From JBJYKD01 sp049310025 (GTDB lineage Bacteria > Bacillota > Thermosediminibacteria > Thermosediminibacterales > Tepidanaerobacteraceae): a DNA stretch of 14,619 nt. Both the position numbers and the translations under genes were made by a program. The stretch is from NCBI RefSeq assembly GCF_049310025.1, contig NZ_JBJYKD010000049.1, positions 1-14,619 on the forward strand, read 5' to 3'. The stretch's first letter is position 1. Every line of letters starts with the position of its first letter. The notes under the pieces are model-generated. The model searched no databases. It saw only the letters and a program-made list of their open reading frames with translations, and was not told where the DNA came from. Shown piece after piece: positions 7,221-14,619 of the stretch.

Positions 7221-8840
7221 ATGCATACCAAGTTTATATTCATCACAGGGGGAGTGGTATCCTCCCTGGGGAAAGGCATTACGGCGGCGTCGCTGGGACG
7301 CCTTTTGAAAAGCAGGGGTCTTTCTGTCTTTATGCAGAAGTTTGACCCCTATATAAATATCGACCCCGGCACCATGAGCCCTTACCAGCACGGAGAGGTC
7401 TTCGTCACCGAAGACGGTGCTGAGACCGATCTGGATCTCGGGCATTACGAGCGCTTTATAGATGTTAACCTTACAAAAGACAGCAATGTCACCACCGGCA
7501 AGATCTACTGGTCCGTTATAACAAAAGAGCGCCATGGAGATTTTCTTGGAGGAACCGTGCAGGTTATACCCCATATCACCAATGAGATAAAAGACCGGAT
7601 TACCAGAGTTGCAAAAAACTTTAGCCCCGATGTGGTAATCACCGAAATCGGAGGCACCGTAGGCGACATCGAAAGCCTTCCCTTCCTGGAGGCCATCCGC
7701 CAGCTTAAGACTGACATAGGCCGTGAAAACATACTCTACATTCACGTAACGCTGGTGCCTTATCTTTCAAGGGCCGGTGAGCTCAAAACAAAACCCACCC
7801 AGCACAGCGTGAAAGAACTCAGGAGCATAGGTATACAGCCCGACATTATCGTCTGCCGTTGTGAGAGGGCCCTTTCCGAAGAACTCAAGGAGAAAATAGC
7901 TCTTTTCTGCAATGTGGAGCCCGAAGCCGTCATACAGAACTACGACGCCGATACCATATACGAAGTGCCCCTCATATTAAAAAATGAAGGCCTTGACCAG
8001 ATTGTGGCCAAAAAGCTGGGAGTCGACGGTATGAAGGCCGATCTTTCAGAGTGGGAAGAAATCGTCAGGAGGGTGAAAAATCCCTCGCGGCAGGTCAGGA
8101 TTGCCCTGGTAGGCAAATACGTAGAACTTCACGACGCATACCTGAGTGTGGCCGAGGCCCTGTGCCACGGGGGAATAGCCAACGATGCAAAAGTGGATAT
8201 AAAATGGGTGCACTCCGAGGACCTGGAGAAGAAAAACGTGGATATCCATTCCGTATTTTCCGATGTTGACGGCATACTGGTGCCCGGCGGCTTTGGAGAC
8301 CGTGGGATAGAAGGCAAAATCATTGCAATTAAATATGCAAGAGAAAACGGAGTTCCGCTTTTCGGCATATGCCTTGGCATGCAGTGCTCGGTCATTGAGT
8401 TTGCCCGCAACGTGTGCGGCCTGGAAGGCGCCCACAGCACCGAGTTTAACCCCCATACCCGGCACCCGGTGATAGACCTGATGCCCGAACAAAAAGGCAT
8501 TGAAGCCAAAGGGGGCACCATGCGCCTTGGCCATTATCCATGCCGACTCGAACCGGATACCAGGACAATGGCCGCTTACGGCCGGGAGCTTATCGAAGAG
8601 CGCCACCGCCACCGCTATGAATTCAACAACGAATACCGGGACATCCTGCAAAAAGCCGGAATGGTCCTGTCGGGGCTTTCCCCGGATGGCCGCCTGGTGG
8701 AGATAATCGAACTGAAAGGCCACCCGTGGTTCGTTGGAACCCAGTTTCACCCCGAATTCAAGTCAAGGCCCAACCGCCCGCACCCCCTTTTCAGAGACTT
8801 TGTAAAGGCGGCCATTGAACATAAAACCTCCCGCCGATAG
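7221..8840 (+). CDS. pyrG: CTP synthase
   Basis: This 539-residue cytoplasmic enzyme makes CTP from UTP, ATP and glutamine, the last step of de novo pyrimidine nucleotide synthesis. The N-terminal synthase domain (about 1-270) begins with the nucleotide-binding segment FITGGVVSSLGKGITAASLG and carries D72 and E142 at the usual magnesium positions, plus the family blocks KFDPYINIDPGTMSPYQHGEV and TEIGGTVGDIES. The C-terminal class I glutamine amidotransferase domain (about 290-535) has the nucleophile C384 in GICLGMQ and the H510/E512 pair in TQFHPEF. Length is standard and nothing is missing. The ATG follows AAGGGGG with 7 nt spacing. It has its own promoter and terminator, so it is a single-gene transcript. 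G+C is visibly higher than in the PTS operon. Confidence 0.98.
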   Translation: MHTKFIFITGGVVSSLGKGITAASLGRLLKSRGLSVFMQKFDPYINIDPGTMSPYQHGEVFVTEDGAETDLDLGHYERFIDVNLTKDSNVTTGKIYWSVITKERHGDFLGGTVQVIPHITNEIKDRITRVAKNFSPDVVITEIGGTVGDIESLPFLEAIRQLKTDIGRENILYIHVTLVPYLSRAGELKTKPTQHSVKELRSIGIQPDIIVCRCERALSEELKEKIALFCNVEPEAVIQNYDADTIYEVPLILKNEGLDQIVAKKLGVDGMKADLSEWEEIVRRVKNPSRQVRIALVGKYVELHDAYLSVAEALCHGGIANDAKVDIKWVHSEDLEKKNVDIHSVFSDVDGILVPGGFGDRGIEGKIIAIKYARENGVPLFGICLGMQCSVIEFARNVCGLEGAHSTEFNPHTRHPVIDLMPEQKGIEAKGGTMRLGHYPCRLEPDTRTMAAYGRELIEERHRHRYEFNNEYRDILQKAGMVLSGLSPDGRLVEIIELKGHPWFVGTQFHPEFKSRPNRPHPLFRDFVKAAIEHKTSRR

Positions 8841-8901
8841 CAACATCGCTCCCTCGCAACACTTTATATCTTCTGCCTCTGGTCTGATTAAAGACATAAA
8901 C

Positions 8902-8932
8902 AAGGTCAGGAACATTATTCCTGACCTTTTAT
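8902..8932 (+). terminator. Intrinsic terminator after pyrG
   Basis: A perfect 11-bp stem, AAGGTCAGGAA (8902-8912) with TTCCTGACCTT (8918-8928), closes a 5-base loop and runs into a T-rich tail. It lies about 60 nt after the pyrG stop. Confidence 0.9.
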
Positions 8933-8960
8933 ATTTACCGCCGCAGTCCTGATTATTTTG

Positions 8961-9031
8961 TTCGACAATTTTTTATAATTCTTGCAGGAAAAAGTTAAAA
9001 AATGTCTAATTATATATAATGCGCGTATAAT
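8961..9031 (+). promoter_or_regulatory. Promoter region of the chemotaxis gene with Spo0A-box-like sites
   Basis: Two perfect TATAAT hexamers occur, at 9015-9020 and 9026-9031. Neither has a good TTGACA at the right distance; TGTCTA (9003-9008) is 17 bp before the second. TTCGACA at 8961-8967 is the exact complement of the Spo0A box TGTCGAA, and TGTCTAA at 9003-9009 is a one-mismatch copy on the + strand. An imperfect palindrome TTCTTGCAGGAA lies between them (8979-8990). A sigma-D motility promoter is not well matched. Spo0A control is inference. Confidence 0.4.
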
Positions 9032-9036
9032 TTTCC

Positions 9037-9101
9037 AATCTTTCCTTATATTGCTTGGTCAGATGAGGAAAGATTAAAAGACCACCCGGCAATCCGGTTT
9101 T
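9037..9101 (+). ncRNA. Structured 5' leader of the chemotaxis gene (candidate cis-regulatory RNA)
   Basis: AATCTTTCC (9037-9045) is perfectly complementary to GGAAAGATT (9067-9075). The loop between them contains TGGTC (9056-9060), complementary to GACCA (9080-9084), and ATTGC (9050-9054), complementary to GCAAT (9089-9093). These helices cross the first stem, so the RNA could form a pseudoknot or switch between two folds. A short CCGG-caat-CCGG hairpin followed by TTTT (9086-9101) would be broken by the ATTGC/GCAAT pairing. It matches no riboswitch class I can recall, and the GCAAA-containing c-di-GMP-I core is absent. Confidence 0.35.
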
Positions 9102-9148
9102 ATGCAAAACAAACCTTTAGCTATTTTAGTTTACAAGGGGGAATTGAT

Positions 9149-10438
9149 TTGAAAGGCTTTCGCTTAAGAATGGTTTTAACCACCGTTCTACTGGTCCTAA
9201 TTTCCATGGGAGGCTACATTTTTTATTTTCACGCCGGGGACCTGGCAAAACAGGAGACGATTATAATGCTTGCCGGGGCCGCTGTTTTATCAGGCATAAT
9301 TTCTTTCGCGGTTTCCAGGACAACTTCGGCTCCTGTGGACAGCATTTTGGAGGGTATTGAGGCTGTTTCAAGAGGAGACTTCACTGTAAGGGCGAAGAAA
9401 GTATTGAATGACGACATGGGCAGGCTTGCGGACGCTTATAACGACGCCATTGACAAAGTAAAAGCGATGCTGGCGGATGTAATGAAATCCGTAGAGGAAA
9501 TGATTTCTTCAGCCAATTCCATTGAGGAGATTGCCAGACAAAGCGAGGAGGCATCTGCCACCTTTGAAGGCTCTATAAAAGAAAGCATGCAGAAAAACAA
9601 TGAAAAAATGGAAGAAATAAAGAGCCTTGTAAATTCCATATCCGATATGTTGTCACAGATGAGCGCGGGAGTGGAACAGATAGCGTCGAACGCATCAAAT
9701 GCTTCCGCTACCGCCGTTAGTGCGGCAGAGCTCGCAAATGCGGGAGAATCCGCCATGCACCAGGTTACGGAACAGATGAAAAAAATCAATGAATCAAGCG
9801 TCCACACGGGAGAAGTGATAAAGAAGCTGGGAGAAAAGTCTGAAACCATCGGCCAGATAGTGGAGACCATTACGGGCATAGCGGACCAGACCAACCTTCT
9901 TGCCTTGAATGCCGCCATAGAGGCCGCCCGCGCCGGAGAACAGGGCAGGGGGTTTGCCGTGGTGGCAGACGAGATAAGGAAGCTTGCAGAGCAGTCGGGC
10001 AATGCTGCAAAGCAGATTGCGGAGCTTATTTTTTCCATCCAGGAAGAGACCAAAAAAGCGGTTGACGCCATGCGCTCCGGCAGTGAAAACGTGACTAACG
10101 GAATGGAAGCTGTTAAAAACGCCGCCGAGGCTTTTGACAGGATACTTTCCGCAGTCCAGAAAGTAGCCGAGCAAATGCAGGAAATCTCGGCCGCCACCCA
10201 GGAGATGGCCGCAAGCGCCGAGGATACAAATGAATCTTTCAAAAAAATGGCGGATATTTCGGTGGATACGTCGATACATGCTCAGGACATCGCCTCATCG
10301 GTGGAAAAACAGCACATGCTGCTTGGCGAAATTGCGGCATCGGCCCAAATCCTTAAAGAAACCGCCGCCAAAGTTGAAAAATCCCTGAAGGCAATAAAAA
10401 TACAGCAGTCAGGCGAACACTCACCAGAGGTAAGCTGA
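9149..10438 (+). CDS. Methyl-accepting chemotaxis protein with minimal extracellular part
   Basis: This 429-residue membrane-bound chemoreceptor would signal to CheA/CheW. Two hydrophobic helices (about 8-28 and 37-56) are joined by only about nine residues, so there is no extracellular ligand-binding domain. A HAMP-like linker (about 58-110) follows, then a long coiled-coil signalling domain. The hairpin tip is the hallmark segment around 244-273: ADQTNLLALNAAIEAARAGE, then GRGFAVVADE. The flanking Ala/Glu/Gln-rich helices contain likely methylation sites. The TTG start is supported by AAGGGGG seven bases upstream. It stands alone between two terminators, with no che or fli genes nearby, which is common for orphan receptors. 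It may sense membrane state or an intracellular cue, or act with another receptor. Confidence 0.93.
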   Translation: MKGFRLRMVLTTVLLVLISMGGYIFYFHAGDLAKQETIIMLAGAAVLSGIISFAVSRTTSAPVDSILEGIEAVSRGDFTVRAKKVLNDDMGRLADAYNDAIDKVKAMLADVMKSVEEMISSANSIEEIARQSEEASATFEGSIKESMQKNNEKMEEIKSLVNSISDMLSQMSAGVEQIASNASNASATAVSAAELANAGESAMHQVTEQMKKINESSVHTGEVIKKLGEKSETIGQIVETITGIADQTNLLALNAAIEAARAGEQGRGFAVVADEIRKLAEQSGNAAKQIAELIFSIQEETKKAVDAMRSGSENVTNGMEAVKNAAEAFDRILSAVQKVAEQMQEISAATQEMAASAEDTNESFKKMADISVDTSIHAQDIASSVEKQHMLLGEIAASAQILKETAAKVEKSLKAIKIQQSGEHSPEVS

Positions 10439-10477
10439 AAGAAATTTTTCATTAAAAAAAGAACCCCCCAATAAATT

Positions 10478-10527
10478 AACCCGCCGACGGTTGCCGGGAG
10501 ATTCTCTCAACCGCCGGCGGGTTTTTT
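10478..10527 (+). terminator. Strong intrinsic terminator after the chemotaxis gene
   Basis: A 16-bp stem (10478-10493 with 10508-10523) has a single A-C mismatch, a 14-base loop and a T6 tail. The very G+C-rich stem marks the end of the single-gene transcript. Confidence 0.92.
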
Positions 10528-10612
10528 CAAATTATAATCCCATCCATTTCGCCTTACGTATAATCTAGCATAAATGCCATGTCTGTGCAACATGCTTTTT
10601 TATTATTTTTCC

Positions 10613-10640
10613 TTCATGATTTTAAAAAATAAGGTATAAT
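10613..10640 (+). promoter_or_regulatory. Probable promoter of the FemABX gene
   Basis: A perfect TATAAT is at 10635-10640. The best -35 candidate is TTCATG (10613-10618), 16 bp upstream and weak. It is the only likely promoter between the strong terminator and the gene, with about 75 nt of leader. Another TATAAT at 10559-10564 has no -35. Confidence 0.4.
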
Positions 10641-10719
10641 TAAAATATACGGCTTCGAAAAATGCTGCAATAAAACCCGGCACCTGATTTAACATCTTAT
10701 ACCGGAGGTAATTCATATA

Positions 10720-11802
10720 ATGGAAATAAAAATCATAAAAGAAAACGAAAAGGAATTTTTCAACGAATTCATGGCCTACGGTCCAAAAGGCCACGTGCTC
10801 CAGTCATACGAGTGGGGGGAAGTAAAACGCCGCACCGGTTGGGAACCCATAAGGATGCTTGTATTAAAGGAGGGAAAACCGGTGGCGGGCATATCCATAT
10901 TGAAAAGGCGCATTCCTCTTCCGGGCCTCGACAAATGCATTTTCTACGCCCCCCGGGGGCCGGTGACCGACTTCTCCGATAAAGAGACGATAAAATTCCT
11001 CTTTTCCAGCGTAAAGACCATAGCCGCAAAGCACGGCGCCATTCTTTTGAAAATAGACCCGGACATCAAGGCGCCGAACGACGAGGTGGTAAAAACTTTA
11101 AAATCACTGGGGTTCGTCTCCCGGGACAGCGGCCCCAACTTTGAAGGCGTCCAGCCGAAATTCGTTTTTCGACTCCCTCTAAACAAACCCCTGGACGATA
11201 TTTTCGCGTCCTTTCATGAAAAGACCCGCTATAACATAAGGCTCTCGGCCCGCAAGGGCGTTGTGGTCAAGGAGGGGACCCGGGAAGACCTGAAGCCCTT
11301 TTATGATATACTCCGGGAAACCTGCATAAGAGACAAATTTCTTGTCAGGGGGTATGACTACTTTGAAGCCCTCTGGGACGAACTGGTGGAAAAGGGTCTG
11401 GCAAAGCTCTTCATGGCGGAGTATCAGGGCAAATACATCGCCGGCACCATCGCCTTTATCTTCGGCGATAAAGCATGGTATATCTATGGGGCATCTTCCA
11501 ATGAAAACAGGAACGTCATGCCCAACTACGCCCTGCAGTGGGCAATGATAAAGTGGGCCAAAGAGCAGGGGTGCACCATGTACGATTTCAGGGGCGTATC
11601 GGGAGACCTGTCCCCTGACAACCCCCTTTACGGCCTCTACCGTTTCAAAAAGGGCTTCGGCGGCGAATTCACCGAATTCATAGGCGAGTTCGACATGGTG
11701 CTGTCGCCGTTTTTCTATTACCTGTGGGAGCATATCATACCCCGTTACCGCGAGGCGAGGAGGAAAGTGGTAAACTTCCTGCGGGGTTTAAAAAATGATT
11801 AA
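10720..11802 (+). CDS. FemABX-family aminoacyltransferase (peptidoglycan bridge type)
   Basis: This 360-residue cytoplasmic protein belongs to the FemAB/FemX family, which uses aminoacyl-tRNA to add amino acids to the peptidoglycan precursor lipid II. Two GNAT-like halves are visible. Family segments are LQSYEWGEVK (28-37), FYAPRGPV (75-82), KTRYNIRLSARKGV (168-181), YGASS (256-260), MPNYALQW (267-274), YDFRGVSGD (288-296) and YRFKKGFGG (307-315). The helical arm between the halves seen in staphylococcal FemA looks short or absent, as in FemX-like members. The ATG follows GGAGGT with 10 nt spacing. Only 43 nt separate it from the protease gene, without a terminator, so the two are probably co-transcribed. 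The amino acid added is unknown. Related proteins also serve as tRNA-dependent ligases outside the cell wall. Confidence 0.88.
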   Translation: MEIKIIKENEKEFFNEFMAYGPKGHVLQSYEWGEVKRRTGWEPIRMLVLKEGKPVAGISILKRRIPLPGLDKCIFYAPRGPVTDFSDKETIKFLFSSVKTIAAKHGAILLKIDPDIKAPNDEVVKTLKSLGFVSRDSGPNFEGVQPKFVFRLPLNKPLDDIFASFHEKTRYNIRLSARKGVVVKEGTREDLKPFYDILRETCIRDKFLVRGYDYFEALWDELVEKGLAKLFMAEYQGKYIAGTIAFIFGDKAWYIYGASSNENRNVMPNYALQWAMIKWAKEQGCTMYDFRGVSGDLSPDNPLYGLYRFKKGFGGEFTEFIGEFDMVLSPFFYYLWEHIIPRYREARRKVVNFLRGLKND

Positions 11803-11845
11803 ACCAAAGTTTTTTGTGTAAGATATTAAAACGGAGGTGCTTATA

Positions 11846-14221
11846 TTGCTAAGGAAACTTACTCCCGCCGAACTTCGGGAGACCTGCGACCCGTCGCTTT
11901 TTTGCTTCCGCTCCACGGAGGAACTGGAGCCCATATCCGACATCATAGGCCAGGAGAGGGCCGTAAGGGCCATGGAATTCGGCCTGAAAATAGACCATAA
12001 GGGCTACAACATCTTTATGACGGGCCTCACCGGCACCGGAAAGACCAGCTACGCACGCTTTGCGGTTTCCAGAGCGGCAGAGAAAAAACCCGTACCCGAC
12101 GACATAATTTACGTATACAATTTTTCAAAACCCGAAAAACCCCGTGCAATAAAACTCCCCGCAGGGAAAGGCTCCGAATTTTCGAAAGACATGGAAAAAC
12201 TGGTGCAGGAAGCAAGACAGGAGATTGCAAAAGTTTTTGACGACGAAACTTTTGAAAAGCAGAAGCAGGCACTTATTGAAAGGTATCAAAAGGCCTCCAT
12301 AGAATTGTTCGAAAAACTCGAAGAGGTTGCAAAATCGGAAGGTTTTACCATCCAGAAAACTCCCCAGGGCATTATAACCATCCCCCTCAGAGAAGGCAAG
12401 CCCATGAGCCAGGAGGAATTCGAACAGCTTTCCGATGAGGAAAGAAAGCTGCTTGAAGAAAAAAGCCGTGTTCTCCAGGTGAAAATAGACGAGACCCTTC
12501 GAAAGGTAAGAGCCCTGGACAAACAGGCCAGGGAGGAACTTTCCGAACTGGAAAGGGAGACGGCCCTCACCACCATAAATCCGCTGTTCGAAGAAGTTTC
12601 CGCCAAATACGCAGCTTACGAGCAAATAATCTCTTATCTTAAAGCAGTAAAGGAGGACATCATAAAAAACCTTTCAATTATAAAGCAGGACCGGCGGGAA
12701 AAAGGCGAGGGCCTGGATGCGGTGCAGCTGCTTAACGTTTCCGCCCCGCAGGAAGATTTTTTCCTGCGCTACCGCATAAACCTCTTCGTGGACAATAGGG
12801 CTACAAAAGGCGCCCCTGTGGTCTTTGAGACAAATCCAACATATTATAACCTTTTCGGGAAAATAGAGGGAAAAGCCCAATTCGGCGCCGTGACCACCGA
12901 TTTTACCATGATAAAAAGCGGCGCCGTCCACAGGGCAAACGGAGGGTATCTGGTGCTGCAGGCGGCGGACCTGTTCAAAGACCCCTTTGCCTGGGACACA
13001 TTAAAGAGAACCCTGAACAATGGCGAATGCCGGGTGGAGAACATCGGGGAACAGTACCGCACGGTACCTACCATTACATTAAAGCCCGAGCCGATACCGG
13101 TAAACGTAAAGGTGATTCTCATCGGGACCCCGTATATTTACTTTTTGCTGAATACTTATGACGAAGATTTCAGGAAATTGTTTAAAATAAAAGTCGACTT
13201 CGACGTGGAGATGGACCGAACCCCTGATAACCTGAGAAATTATGCCGCCTTCATATGCCACATATGCAAAAGCCAGGGCCTGATCCACTTTGAACCTTCG
13301 GGGGTGGCGCGGGTGATCGAATACAGCTCCCGCCTCGCCGAAGACAAAAAGAAGCTTTCCACCCGCTTTAACGACATAGTGGAGGTGCTCTACGAAGCCA
13401 GCGCCTGGGCGGCCATAGAAGGCGCTTCATCCGTCACCGGCGAACATGTGGAAAAGGCCATCTCGGAAAAGGTCTATCGCTCCAACCGCATCGAGGAGAA
13501 GCTCTTTTCCATGATCGAAAGAGGAGAAATCCTTGTAGACACCGAAGGCAAGGCTGTGGGGCAGGTAAACGGCCTTTCGGTCCTAGACATAGGGGACTAC
13601 GTCTTCGGCCAGCCCTCCAGAATAACCGCCAGGGTATATCTGGGAGACGAGGGCGTCGTTAACATCGAGCGCGAGGCAAAGATGAGCGGCCGCATCCACG
13701 ACAAGGCCGTCATGATACTGACCGGTTTTCTGGGCGAGCGCTACGCAAAAGACATGCCCCTGACCATATCCGCATCCATAGCCTTTGAGCAGAATTACGG
13801 CGGCATAGAGGGCGACAGCGCCACCTGCGCCGAACTCATAGCGCTTTTGTCCGGCATTTCCGGCATCCCGGTGCGCCAGGACCTGGCCATTACCGGATCA
13901 TTAAACCAGCACGGGCAGGTCCAGCCCGTGGGCGGCACCACGTACAAGATAGAAGGCTTCTACCACGCCTGCAGGATAAAAGGCCTTACCGGCACCCAGG
14001 GCGTCGTCATACCCAATCAGAACATCGACAACCTCATGCTCAAGCCCGAAGTTGTAAAGGCCGTCGAAGAAGGCAGATTCCATATCTATTCAATAGAGAC
14101 CATCGACGACGCCATAGAGATAATGACCGGCATGCCCGCCGCCGAATTCCACGAAAAAGTCAAGGCCTCCCTCCTTGCCATGGCCAAAACCGCCAAGGAA
14201 TTTTTCGACGGGGAGAAATGA
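11846..14221 (+). CDS. Lon-like ATP-dependent protease (LonB-type AAA plus S16 peptidase)
   Basis: This protein of 791 residues from the TTG at 11846 combines an AAA ATPase with a C-terminal Lon-type serine protease. Walker A is GLTGTGKTS (60-68, Lys66). A long Glu/Lys-rich coiled-coil insertion follows (about 115-290), then a second ATPase block with HRANGGYLVLQAADLF (362-377) in the Walker B area. The S16 domain (about 570-770) has the catalytic dyad S658 in EGDSATCAE and K701 in TTYKIEGF. There is no Lon N-terminal substrate-binding domain and no clear membrane anchor, unlike archaeal LonB. This layout is a known family of Lon-related proteases in anaerobes and proteobacteria with a poorly defined role in protein quality control. 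A GTG at 11837 overlaps the GGAGG site, so TTG at 11846, 8 nt after it, is preferred. It lies downstream of the FemABX gene. Confidence 0.93.
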   Translation: MLRKLTPAELRETCDPSLFCFRSTEELEPISDIIGQERAVRAMEFGLKIDHKGYNIFMTGLTGTGKTSYARFAVSRAAEKKPVPDDIIYVYNFSKPEKPRAIKLPAGKGSEFSKDMEKLVQEARQEIAKVFDDETFEKQKQALIERYQKASIELFEKLEEVAKSEGFTIQKTPQGIITIPLREGKPMSQEEFEQLSDEERKLLEEKSRVLQVKIDETLRKVRALDKQAREELSELERETALTTINPLFEEVSAKYAAYEQIISYLKAVKEDIIKNLSIIKQDRREKGEGLDAVQLLNVSAPQEDFFLRYRINLFVDNRATKGAPVVFETNPTYYNLFGKIEGKAQFGAVTTDFTMIKSGAVHRANGGYLVLQAADLFKDPFAWDTLKRTLNNGECRVENIGEQYRTVPTITLKPEPIPVNVKVILIGTPYIYFLLNTYDEDFRKLFKIKVDFDVEMDRTPDNLRNYAAFICHICKSQGLIHFEPSGVARVIEYSSRLAEDKKKLSTRFNDIVEVLYEASAWAAIEGASSVTGEHVEKAISEKVYRSNRIEEKLFSMIERGEILVDTEGKAVGQVNGLSVLDIGDYVFGQPSRITARVYLGDEGVVNIEREAKMSGRIHDKAVMILTGFLGERYAKDMPLTISASIAFEQNYGGIEGDSATCAELIALLSGISGIPVRQDLAITGSLNQHGQVQPVGGTTYKIEGFYHACRIKGLTGTQGVVIPNQNIDNLMLKPEVVKAVEEGRFHIYSIETIDDAIEIMTGMPAAEFHEKVKASLLAMAKTAKEFFDGEK

Positions 14222-14225
14222 AAAA

Positions 14226-14253
14226 TACCCGGTTTGCCAGCCGGGTTTTTTAT
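14226..14253 (+). terminator. Intrinsic terminator after the Lon-like protease gene
   Basis: ACCCGG (14227-14232) pairs with CCGGGT (14241-14246) around an 8-base loop and is followed by a run of T. It begins five bases after the stop codon. Confidence 0.88.
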
Positions 14254-14353
14254 TCTTTCTAGATTTGATCCGAAGTTGATTCCTAAACATTTTTAATTTA
14301 CAATATAGTTAACATCTACAAAAAAAATCGCCTCATAAGGGGTTGAACTAAAG

Positions 14354-14537
14354 ATGATTCCTCAAGAAAAAATAAATCAAGCCGGTTGATATTCTTGTTG
14401 TATCTTCAAAATACGTTGAGGAATGGAAAAACGTAAAAGGAACTGTATTATATCCTGCGCTGAAAGAAGGTAAAGTATTATATGAAAAACATTGAACCAC
14501 TTAAGAATAGGCTGAAGCAATAATTCTTTCATCGAAA
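14354..14537 (+). pseudogene. Decayed MNT-type nucleotidyltransferase and HEPN-like partner
   Basis: An ATG at 14354, 11 nt after AAGGGG, starts MIPQEKINQAG, a typical beginning of small MNT-family nucleotidyltransferases, but the frame stops at 14387-14389. Another frame (14385-14495) continues with VDILVVSSKYVEEWKNVKG and then TVLYPALKEGKVLYEKH, the usual C-terminal part of such proteins. The missing middle (about 25-30 residues) would carry the GS...G and first Asp of the catalytic site. An ATG at 14482 overlaps this end and starts MKNIEPLKNRLKQ, then a stop. A shifted frame reads AEAIILSSK, which resembles the first helix of a HEPN partner. Overlapping MNT and HEPN genes form known toxin-antitoxin pairs. 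Both copies here look dead. Family assignment is from motif memory, and the HEPN part is the less certain. Confidence 0.5.
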
Positions 14538-14619
14538 TAAATAAAAGTCCTGCGGTAAAAAGTCAAGTACCTAAAAATAACAAAATGGAAAATATTTAGC
14601 TCACTTTTTGTAAAAAAGA
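14538..14619. other. AT-rich tail with no recognised gene
   Basis: This stretch holds frequent stops in all frames, with no promoter, hairpin or repeat that I can support. It may be further decayed sequence of the HEPN-like partner. Confidence 0.4.

Noticed and set aside
8046..8750. Minus-strand open frame of 234 codons
   Set aside because: It is antisense to the pyrG amidotransferase domain, where the + strand protein is unmistakable.
9101..9118. GCAAA-containing c-di-GMP-I riboswitch core before the chemotaxis gene
   Set aside because: TGCAAAACAAACC only superficially resembles the core. The receptor tetraloop helices and the GGGACGCAAAGCC-like part are missing.
9436..10242. Long minus-strand open frame of 268 codons
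   Set aside because: It lies entirely inside the chemotaxis gene. Its Ser/Ala/Phe-rich composition is what antisense of a coiled-coil gene gives, and it has no family motif.
11837..11845. GTG start for the Lon-like protease
   Set aside because: It overlaps the GGAGG ribosome site itself; the TTG nine bases later has normal spacing.
1..14619. CRISPR arrays, tRNA genes, insertion sequences
   Set aside because: No regularly spaced repeats, cloverleaf-like segments, or transposase motifs with terminal inverted repeats were seen on either strand.

Overview
The window looks like chromosomal DNA from a low-to-mid G+C Gram-positive anaerobe of the class Clostridia, possibly a thermophile of the Thermoanaerobacterales/Thermosediminibacterales type. 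The signs are strong AGGAGG-type ribosome binding sites, frequent TTG starts, short GC-rich hairpin-plus-T terminators, a complete Firmicutes-style cellobiose PTS, a Spo0A-box-like site, and proteins typical of that group. The genus is inference only. All confidently called genes lie on the + strand.

Region 1 (about 1-6640) is an AT-rich carbohydrate operon. It runs EIIC, EIIA, GH1 6-phospho-beta-glycosidase, EIIB, an IlvD/Edd-family dehydratase, then mannonate dehydratase (UxuA). A sigma-A-type promoter precedes EIIC, and no terminator is visible between genes. The PTS would import and phosphorylate a beta-linked disaccharide and the GH1 enzyme would split it. The two dehydratases both belong to families that turn sugar acids into 2-keto-3-deoxy acids, so the substrate may contain an aldonic or uronic acid unit. 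No hexuronate isomerase, fructuronate reductase, KDG kinase or KDPG aldolase is in the window, so the rest of the pathway would be encoded elsewhere.

Region 2 (6639-7220) has no intact gene. It holds a broken AAA-ATPase-like (PD-(D/E)XK-associated) gene that has lost its Walker A segment, behind a promoter with a perfect palindrome, then a probably bidirectional terminator and the pyrG promoter.

Region 3 (7221-14253) is richer in G+C and looks like core genome: pyrG (CTP synthase), a methyl-accepting chemotaxis protein with almost no extracellular part, a FemABX-family aminoacyltransferase, and a large Lon-like AAA protease. Intrinsic terminators follow pyrG, the chemotaxis gene and the protease. 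The chemotaxis gene has a roughly 110-nt leader that can fold in competing or pseudoknotted ways, and a Spo0A-box-like site upstream.

Region 4 (14254-14619) is AT-rich and holds a decayed MNT/HEPN-type nucleotidyltransferase pair, again with the catalytic segment deleted. The most interesting items are the disaccharide/sugar-acid operon, the chemotaxis gene leader, and the two remnants that each lost exactly their active-site segment.
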